A stretch of 17,843 nt of DNA from Actinomycetes bacterium (GTDB lineage Bacteria > Actinomycetota > Acidimicrobiia > Acidimicrobiales > RAAP-2): positions 1-17,843 of the forward strand of contig JAKBCI010000005.1 in assembly GCA_021807965.1 (NCBI GenBank), in the 5' to 3' direction. Positions 13,823 through 17,843 of the stretch are shown here, piece by piece (position 1 is the stretch's first letter; every line of letters starts with the position of its first letter). The notes below the pieces were generated by a model. That model saw nothing but the letters and a program-made list of their open reading frames with translations, did not search any database and was not told the DNA's origin. Position numbers and translations under genes: made by a program.

Positions 13823-15460
13823 GTGAGCTTTGGCCACCCCGACGATCGCCCGCCCGCACCGCCACCGCGGGCCGGCCGCCCCCGCCATCGCCGCCGGACT
13901 CGTCGGCGCGGTCGCACCATCGCCATTGTCGCGCTGGCCGTGGTCGTGATCGCGGTCGGCGCGGTCGTGGGCGACTACTTCTATCTCAACTCGCTCGTCC
14001 ACCGCGTGACGGTGAAACACGAGTCGGTGCGCTACAACAACACCGAGAACATCCTGCTCGTTGGCTCGACGTCGCGCTGCGCGCTCAGCGTTCAGAACAA
14101 GGCGTACGGCCTGTGCTCGCAGGGCGTCACCGGCGTGAACAGCGACGTCGTCATGATCGTGCACCTCAACTTCACGACCAAGAAGATCACCCTGCTCTCG
14201 ATTCCCCGCGACCTCTTTGTCCCCAACGCCCGCACGACCGGGGCGAACAAGATTGACGCGGCGCTCTACCAGGGACCGTCCCAGCTGGTCTCGGCGATCC
14301 AGAATGACTTCGGCATCCCGATCAACCACTACATCGAGCTCAACTTTGACACCTTCGCCAACGTCGTGGACGTGCTCGGGGGCATCAACATGTACTTCCC
14401 GATGGAGGTCTTCGACGCCTACTCGGGCCTGAACATCACGCACACGGGCTGCCAGCACCTCGACGGGTACCAGGCACTCCAGGTCGTTCGGGCGAGGCAC
14501 CTCCAGATGCGCCTGCCCGGCTACGGGCCCAATCACGCCACCTGGCCCCAAGAGGGTCTGAGCGACCTGGCGCGGATTCGGCGCGACCACGAGTTCCTGC
14601 GCGTCGTCGCCGAAGCCCTGAAGGCGAAGGGACTCGGAAACCCGATCACCGACCAGCGTCTCGCGACGGCCATCGCGCCCGACCTCGAGGTTGACACGAG
14701 CTTCTCGTTGTCGGACATGCTGAGCCTGGCGAGCAACTTCGCGGGGGTCTCGGTGGGCTCGGTGCCCGAGGTGACGATGCCCGTCGTGCTCTTGCAGACC
14801 GGCAGCTACCTGTACCAGGGCTACTACTACGGCGACGTCGAGTTCCCGATTGGACCGGCCGACACGACGACGATCAGCCAGTTCCTCGAGGTCTCCCCCT
14901 CGACCAACACCATGAACGGCCGAGCGCTGCCCGCGCCCGCGCACGTCACCGTCTCGGTTTACGGCGGTACGGGCGTAGCCGCCCAGGCACCGGCGACCGC
15001 GGCCGCGCTGCACCGCTTCGGCTTCGTCGCAAGCGTCGGGGGCAGTCTCGCGCCGGTGGGTGCGCGCGCCGAGACCGTCGTGTATCACGCGAGCGACACG
15101 CCCGCCTCAATCGGAATGGCCGAAGCCGTGATGGCTCACTTGAGCGGACCAGTGGTGATGGCCATCGGGCCGACGCGCGGCGGGGCCGACGTCACGGTCG
15201 TGACCGGTTCGGACCTCGGCGTCGTCGCGGCCGCCACGGCGCCCGCCGCGACCCACGCCACCACGACCACCGCTCACTCGACCACGACGCGCGCGACGAC
15301 CCACGCGGCGACGGGAACGACGACCACGATCACCACAACGGTGCTCGACCCGACGCTCGTGAAGCAGGACTCGTCGTTCTCGGCGCCTACGGCGGTTGCG
15401 CAGCCCCTGCAGCCGTGGGACCCGCGGTCGTGCGGTCCCAACGGCACCGAGGGCCCCTGA
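13823..15460 (+). CDS. LCP (LytR-CpsA-Psr) family cell-wall glycopolymer transferase with LytR_C domain
   Basis: A 545-residue membrane-anchored enzyme. LCP proteins transfer lipid-linked glycopolymers such as arabinogalactan, teichoic acid or capsule to peptidoglycan on the outer face of the membrane. Order: a Pro/Arg-rich cytoplasmic tail (1-31), one helix (about 32-55), the LCP domain (about 70-290) with NILLVGS, NSDVVMIVHLN, the key SIPRDLFV, NKIDAAL, GGINMYF and QALQVVRARH, and then a LytR_C domain (about 373-460; VTVSVYGGTGV, then LHRFGF). A Thr-rich low-complexity segment (about 477-509) and a short Pro/Gly tail end the protein. A Cys pair near the domain start (SRCALS, YGLCSQ) and the Cys in TGCQHLDGYQ could form extracellular disulfides. 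It is divergent from the repeat protein, with only about 120 bases between them. Confidence 0.92.
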   Translation: MSFGHPDDRPPAPPPRAGRPRHRRRTRRRGRTIAIVALAVVVIAVGAVVGDYFYLNSLVHRVTVKHESVRYNNTENILLVGSTSRCALSVQNKAYGLCSQGVTGVNSDVVMIVHLNFTTKKITLLSIPRDLFVPNARTTGANKIDAALYQGPSQLVSAIQNDFGIPINHYIELNFDTFANVVDVLGGINMYFPMEVFDAYSGLNITHTGCQHLDGYQALQVVRARHLQMRLPGYGPNHATWPQEGLSDLARIRRDHEFLRVVAEALKAKGLGNPITDQRLATAIAPDLEVDTSFSLSDMLSLASNFAGVSVGSVPEVTMPVVLLQTGSYLYQGYYYGDVEFPIGPADTTTISQFLEVSPSTNTMNGRALPAPAHVTVSVYGGTGVAAQAPATAAALHRFGFVASVGGSLAPVGARAETVVYHASDTPASIGMAEAVMAHLSGPVVMAIGPTRGGADVTVVTGSDLGVVAAATAPAATHATTTTAHSTTTRATTHAATGTTTTITTTVLDPTLVKQDSSFSAPTAVAQPLQPWDPRSCGPNGTEGP

Positions 15461-15473
15461 TCAACCTACGCTT

Positions 15474-15490
15474 CGCGAGTCGGTCTCGCG
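15474..15490 (+). terminator. Hairpin downstream of the LCP gene
   Basis: CGCGAG-TCGGT-CTCGCG is a perfect 6-bp stem with a 5-base loop, 13 bases after the LCP stop. No T-run follows. A second hairpin (GGGACC at 15417-15422 with GGTCCC at 15434-15439) lies inside the last codons of the gene. Confidence 0.35.
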
Positions 15491-15641
15491 GCGCTGGTCA
15501 GTTGGCAGGGTCGAAGCAGCCCCTGGGAATACCGGCGCTACCGTGTGCTGGGTGGTGTCAGACCGTGACGCGTCGCGTGCGGCGGTCGGTCGCGGACCGC
15601 TGAATCACGGAGGGCTGGCTCGACGAGCGTTGCGCAGTGGT

Positions 15642-15655
15642 CGGTGCCGGCACCG
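15642..15655. repeat. 14-bp perfect palindrome CGGTGCCGGCACCG
   Basis: A self-complementary 14-mer in the middle of the gene-poor gap. A partial copy, CGGTGCCCGGTGG, follows about 40 bases on. In such GC-rich DNA short palindromes arise often, so an operator role is only a possibility. Confidence 0.3.
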
Positions 15656-15821
15656 TGGACTACCAGTGTGGCTTGTCGAACGACGGTGCCCGGTGGAGAC
15701 CGTTCGCAAATGCGGCGATCGAGGATGCGACCACCTCGCACCTACGAGGCCGCGATCGTCGTCGGGCCGTTACTGGCCGAGCCCTACCGTGGGAAGCGCA
15801 TGTGAGGGTGTTGAACGCTCG

Positions 15822-16463
15822 CTACGATGCCGGCGGGGCAGATGGTGGGTCGTGCAGCCGACCGATGCCCGAGGCGAGCATGACGGAGTTGGGTATCTTG
15901 AGGATGCCGTCGTCGGTGCGAACCGTGACGTAGGTGAGGCCGGCGCCGAGTACGGTGACGTCGAGGACGCCGAGGACACCTGAGCGAATGCGGATCTGCT
16001 CGCCGACCACGAAGGGCCGCGCAAAGAGCAAGACAATCGCGGCGAAAACATTGGCCAGACTCTGTTGCGCGGCGATACCGACGATGATGCCCGTGAGCCC
16101 GGCCCCAATGAGCAGGTGCTGAAGCGATACGCCGAGCACCCCGAAGAGTCCGAAGATGAGCAGCACGATACCGACGCCGTTAACCACGAGGCGAACGGTC
16201 GCGCCGGCGGCGAGGCTGGCGCGACGCGCGACGGTGCGACCCGTGGCGCGGCCGAGGTGTCGGATCGCGTAGACGGCGCTCACGACCAGCACGAGTGCCG
16301 CCGCGGCGACGACGCCGTCGGAGTAGCTGTGGTGGGCGACGTCGCGCATGTGGCGTGCGACCGCGACCGTGGCGACCGCGACGACGGCCGTGGTCATGCC
16401 AATGGCCCACTCACGCCCGATGGTATGGGCGCCTTGACGCGACGAGTGGTTCGGGCTGGTCAC
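15822..16463 (-). CDS. Small-conductance mechanosensitive channel, MscS family (short form)
   Basis: A 213-residue channel that opens under membrane tension to release solutes on hypo-osmotic shock. Three or four hydrophobic segments lead to the diagnostic Gly/Ala-rich pore helix (LIGAGLTGIIVGIAAQQSLAN, about 120-140), then VFAAIVLLFARPFVVGEQIRI and the beta domain (VTVLGAGLTYVTVRTDDGILKIPNSVMLAS). The protein ends shortly after, so the C-terminal alpha/beta domain of E. coli MscS is absent; short forms like this are common in actinobacteria. GTG 16463 is preferred to ATG 16472, because TACGAT ends 7 bases before the GTG and overlaps the ATG. It is divergent from tetR. Confidence 0.88.
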   Translation of the reverse strand: MTSPNHSSRQGAHTIGREWAIGMTTAVVAVATVAVARHMRDVAHHSYSDGVVAAAALVLVVSAVYAIRHLGRATGRTVARRASLAAGATVRLVVNGVGIVLLIFGLFGVLGVSLQHLLIGAGLTGIIVGIAAQQSLANVFAAIVLLFARPFVVGEQIRIRSGVLGVLDVTVLGAGLTYVTVRTDDGILKIPNSVMLASGIGRLHDPPSAPPAS

Positions 16464-16470
16464 CTCAACC

Positions 16471-16476
16471 ATCGTA
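16471..16476 (-). promoter_or_regulatory. Candidate -10 element TACGAT of the MscS gene
   Basis: TACGAT on the minus strand is followed by 7 bases and GTG 16463. It includes two bases of the alternative ATG 16472, so if it is the promoter that ATG is not transcribed. Confidence 0.45.
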
Positions 16477-16636
16477 GGGACGTGGCCGATCTCGGGGCGA
16501 ACGTAGCGTTGATCGAGGCCGATGACGACACGCGGCGAGTGGTCCCGGCTCGGTATTCGGGCTGTCCACGTCGAGTCGCAGTGGGTAGCTGGTGCACGCG
16601 ACGACGCAGTTGCCGGCGCCCGCCGCGTCTACGGGG

Positions 16637-16648
16637 GTACTTGAGTAC
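16637..16648. promoter_or_regulatory. Palindrome GTACT-TG-AGTAC, candidate TetR operator
   Basis: Perfect 5-bp arms around a 2-base centre in an unusually A/T-rich spot between the divergent MscS and tetR genes. It lies 42 bases upstream of the tetR -10 candidate. TetR-family regulators usually bind palindromes beside their own genes, so this is the best operator candidate in view. Confidence 0.4.
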
Positions 16649-16690
16649 AAAGTCCCGCTCCTGAGGTGGCGCACTCGCTGCTCCAGGTCG

Positions 16691-16696
16691 TAGGTT
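16691..16696 (+). promoter_or_regulatory. Candidate -10 element TAGGTT upstream of tetR
   Basis: TAGGTT is followed by 7 bases and ATG 16704, which opens a 12-codon ORF whose stop overlaps the tetR start. It is the third copy of this hexamer in a start-proximal position. Confidence 0.45.
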
Positions 16697-16703
16697 CGCA
16701 GCT

Positions 16704-16742
16704 ATGACGTTGTCGTCTCAGCGCGACGAGGGGGGATCGTGA
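16704..16742 (+). CDS. Possible leaderless 12-aa leader peptide coupled to tetR
   Basis: ATG 16704 encodes MTLSSQRDEGGS and stops with TGA at 16740-16742. That stop overlaps the tetR GTG (16739) in a GTGA arrangement, the same junction used between E1 alpha and E1 beta. The ribosome binding site of tetR (GAGGGGGG, 16728-16735) lies inside it. Coupled translation is suggested by geometry only. Confidence 0.35.
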   Translation: MTLSSQRDEGGS

Positions 16743-17389
16743 CGCGGGTGGAACGGGGGGCTTCGGCGACGAGACAGTTCATCCTCGACTCGACGATCGA
16801 GCTGCTTGGGACTCGCCCGAGCGACACCATCCGTGTCTCGGACATCGCGGCGTACTCGCACGTGGGAATACCCACCATCTACTACTACTTCGCGTCACGC
16901 GATCTGCTGATCTCGGAGGCGCAGGTCGAAAACTTCCGGCGACTGATCACGCGGCGGCACGCGCACCTAGACCGAATGCGCGACGCGCTCGACAGCAACG
17001 ACCAGGCGGCGTGGAACGCGGCGTTGCACGACTATCACGTGGCCAACGCGTCGCCCGTGACCTTCGACACGATGTGGGACCTCGTGCGGGTGCTCGCGGA
17101 CATCCGGACCAACCCCGCCGCCCGCCGCCGCTTTGTGGAGATCCACGATGGCGAACTGCTCGCTCGAGCTCGCATCGTCGAGCGAGCGCAGCAGCGCGGC
17201 TGGCTACGGTCCGACGTCGACGCGCGCGCCTACGTCGCCTTATCGGGCACGGTCGTGATCGGGCGCATTCTGCTCGAAGGCTCGGAGCATTTCGATATCG
17301 ATCCCGAGGCGATGCACGCTCTGCAGTGGTCGTTCATCGGCCCCCCGGTCCAGACGCCGTTGCCACAGCCGACGCCCGCGCTCGACTGA
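16739..17389 (+). CDS. TetR/AcrR-family transcriptional regulator
   Basis: A 216-residue repressor-type regulator. The N-terminal helix-turn-helix covers about residues 11-57: ATRQFILDSTIELL, then IRVSDIAAYSHVGIPTIYYYFASRDLLISE, where the YYYF motif is the TetR signature. The rest is an all-helical ligand-binding and dimerisation domain of unknown effector, containing one conserved-looking segment (MWDLVRVLADIRTNPAARRRFVEIHDGELLARA). The C-terminus is Pro-rich. GTG 16739 has GAGGGGGG ending 3 bases upstream and overlaps the 12-codon leader ORF. Neighbours are the divergent MscS channel and the downstream SGNH hydrolase; either may be a target, but nothing proves it. Confidence 0.88.
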   Translation: MTRVERGASATRQFILDSTIELLGTRPSDTIRVSDIAAYSHVGIPTIYYYFASRDLLISEAQVENFRRLITRRHAHLDRMRDALDSNDQAAWNAALHDYHVANASPVTFDTMWDLVRVLADIRTNPAARRRFVEIHDGELLARARIVERAQQRGWLRSDVDARAYVALSGTVVIGRILLEGSEHFDIDPEAMHALQWSFIGPPVQTPLPQPTPALD

Positions 17390-17391
17390 TC

Positions 17392-17409
17392 GCGTTGCGC
17401 AGGCAGCGC
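17392..17409 (+). terminator. Weak hairpin after tetR
   Basis: GCGTTGC-GCAG-GCAGCGC forms a 7-bp stem with one G-U pair directly after the tetR stop. No T-run follows. Confidence 0.25.
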
Positions 17410-17464
17410 GCTGACGAGGCTACGCTGGCGTCCTCGTCGAGTCGCCACGGAGATCCCCCTGCCC

Positions 17465-17843
17465 ATGCGTGTCGTCACCCGCGGTGCCGTGGCCGGACTG
17501 CTCGCTTCCGCGCTGCTGGTGAGCGCCAGCGCCGGTGCCGCCACGTCGGCGACGTACGTCGCCCTCGGTGACTCGTACTCCTCGGGGGCGGGCCTCGGAC
17601 CTTTTTTCGCCGGACCCGCTGGGTGTGATCGCTCACCCGAGTCGTTTCCGGCGATCGTCAGTCGCGCGCGGCACCTCCGTCTCGACTTCGTCGCGTGCGC
17701 GGGTGCCACGGTGAACCAGATCGACGCGCAGGTCGCCGCGGCCGGGCCCTCGCTTCGCCGAGCGAACGTCGTGACGTTGACCGCGGGCGGCAACGACCTC
17801 TCCTTTTCGGACTTGCTCGTCTCCTGTCTCGGCGGTGTGGCGA
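17465..17843 (+). CDS. Secreted SGNH/GDSL hydrolase (3' truncated by window end)
   Basis: 126 residues are visible and the frame runs off the right edge. A signal peptide comes first (MRVVTRGAVAGLLASALLVS, cleavage probably near SAGA-AT). Mature SGNH-family motifs follow: block I GDSYSSGAG with the nucleophile Ser (about residue 37), a C-x-RSPESFPAIV stretch, LRLDFVACAGAT with the block II Gly, and block III GGNDLSFS with the oxyanion Asn. The Cys residues (GCDRS, VACAG, VSCLG) are typical of the Streptomyces-type secreted lipase group (SGNH lipase/phospholipase with disulfides). The expected activity is hydrolysis of lipid or other esters outside the cell. The catalytic Asp/His block V lies beyond the window. 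GGAG at 17449-17452 is 12 bases before ATG 17465, a long but usable spacing; TACGCT at 17421-17426 may be the -10. Confidence 0.88.
   Translation, partial: MRVVTRGAVAGLLASALLVSASAGAATSATYVALGDSYSSGAGLGPFFAGPAGCDRSPESFPAIVSRARHLRLDFVACAGATVNQIDAQVAAAGPSLRRANVVTLTAGGNDLSFSDLLVSCLGGVA

Larger units (their letters stand above)
15461..15821. other. Gap of 361 bases without a convincing gene
   Basis: Open frames exist on both strands, but none has recognisable motifs or a plausible start with a ribosome binding site. One plus frame has GTG 15552 seven bases after TACCGT, but it would run antisense into the MscS gene as far as 15983. I looked for tRNA, SRP RNA, tmRNA and RNase P RNA features and saw none. 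It holds the LCP-distal hairpin and a 14-bp palindrome. It may be regulatory or a decayed gene. Confidence 0.5.

Noticed and set aside
13706..15088. Minus-strand frame of 460 codons opposite the LCP gene
   Set aside because: Composition rich in Arg, Asp, His and Val is typical of the antisense frame of a GC-rich gene; the plus strand encodes a full LCP/LytR_C protein.
15240..15340. Repetitive ACC/ACG-rich DNA at the end of the LCP gene, considered as a tandem repeat or CRISPR-like array
   Set aside because: There is no fixed repeat unit or spacer; it simply encodes the Thr-rich tail.
15511..15530. GAAGCAGCCC near a GC stem, reminiscent of the SRP RNA apical loop
   Set aside because: The flanking bases do not fit the conserved GGAA tetraloop and symmetric loop of bacterial 4.5S RNA, and no matching stem arms were found.
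15552..15983. Plus-strand leaderless ORF starting at GTG 15552
   Set aside because: It would overlap the MscS gene in antisense for 162 bases and shows no domain; kept only as a remark on the gap.
16465..16674. Minus-strand short frame containing GAGNCVVACTSY, similar to one repeat of the secreted protein at 12239-13702
   Set aside because: The resemblance covers only about ten residues and nothing of the rest of the unit follows; no start signal. Probably coincidence, though a repeat remnant cannot be excluded.

Overview
The window is about 70% G+C and tightly packed, with many GTG starts. Its gene content is actinobacterial in character: an LCP/LytR cell-wall protein, PdhA/B/C-type 2-oxoacid dehydrogenase genes, an RlmN, and a 17beta-HSD10-like SDR. 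A member of the Acidimicrobiia or a neighbouring high-GC actinobacterial class seems likely, but this is inferred from gene flavour, not from a marker gene. No rRNA, tRNA, CRISPR array, transposase or phage gene was recognised.

Layout. (1) 1-1863, plus: the 3' part of an NrfD/PsrC-type membrane quinol oxidoreductase subunit, translationally coupled to a small secreted, membrane-anchored Ig-like protein. (2) 1911-4372, plus: a two-gene ABC-2 exporter (ATPase and 12-helix permease of the polyketide-antibiotic exporter type). (3) 4374-5150, minus: an SDR very close to 3-hydroxyacyl-CoA dehydrogenase type 2. (4) 5240-6295, plus: rlmN. (5) 6254-7492, minus: an MFS exporter. (6) 7544-10943, plus: a coupled E1alpha-E1beta-E2 operon of a pyruvate or branched-chain 2-oxoacid dehydrogenase, without E3. 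(7) 10926-13702, minus: a PrxQ-type peroxiredoxin, an OmpR-family response regulator with no kinase beside it, and a secreted protein of eight Cys-pair repeats that looks like a beta-propeller. (8) 13823-15460, plus: an LCP ligase with a LytR_C domain and a Thr-rich tail. (9) 15461-15821: a gap with no convincing gene. (10) 15822-16463, minus: a short MscS channel. (11) 16739-17389, plus: a TetR regulator. (12) 17465 to the window end, plus: a truncated secreted SGNH hydrolase.

Two architectural themes stand out. First, many genes have a TANNNT hexamer (often TAGGTT) ending 5-7 bases before the start codon, the signature expected of leaderless transcripts. This fixes several starts and exposes two possible tiny leader ORFs, ahead of the response regulator and tetR. 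Second, all three tail-to-tail gene pairs have either a 1-base gap or a real antisense overlap, leaving no room for ordinary terminators.

The most interesting candidates are the eight-repeat secreted propeller, the tripartite inverted repeat that straddles the putative response-regulator promoter, and the leader peptide coupled to tetR. Nothing here is a clearly new multi-gene system; the window is mostly core or near-core genome with unusual expression architecture.
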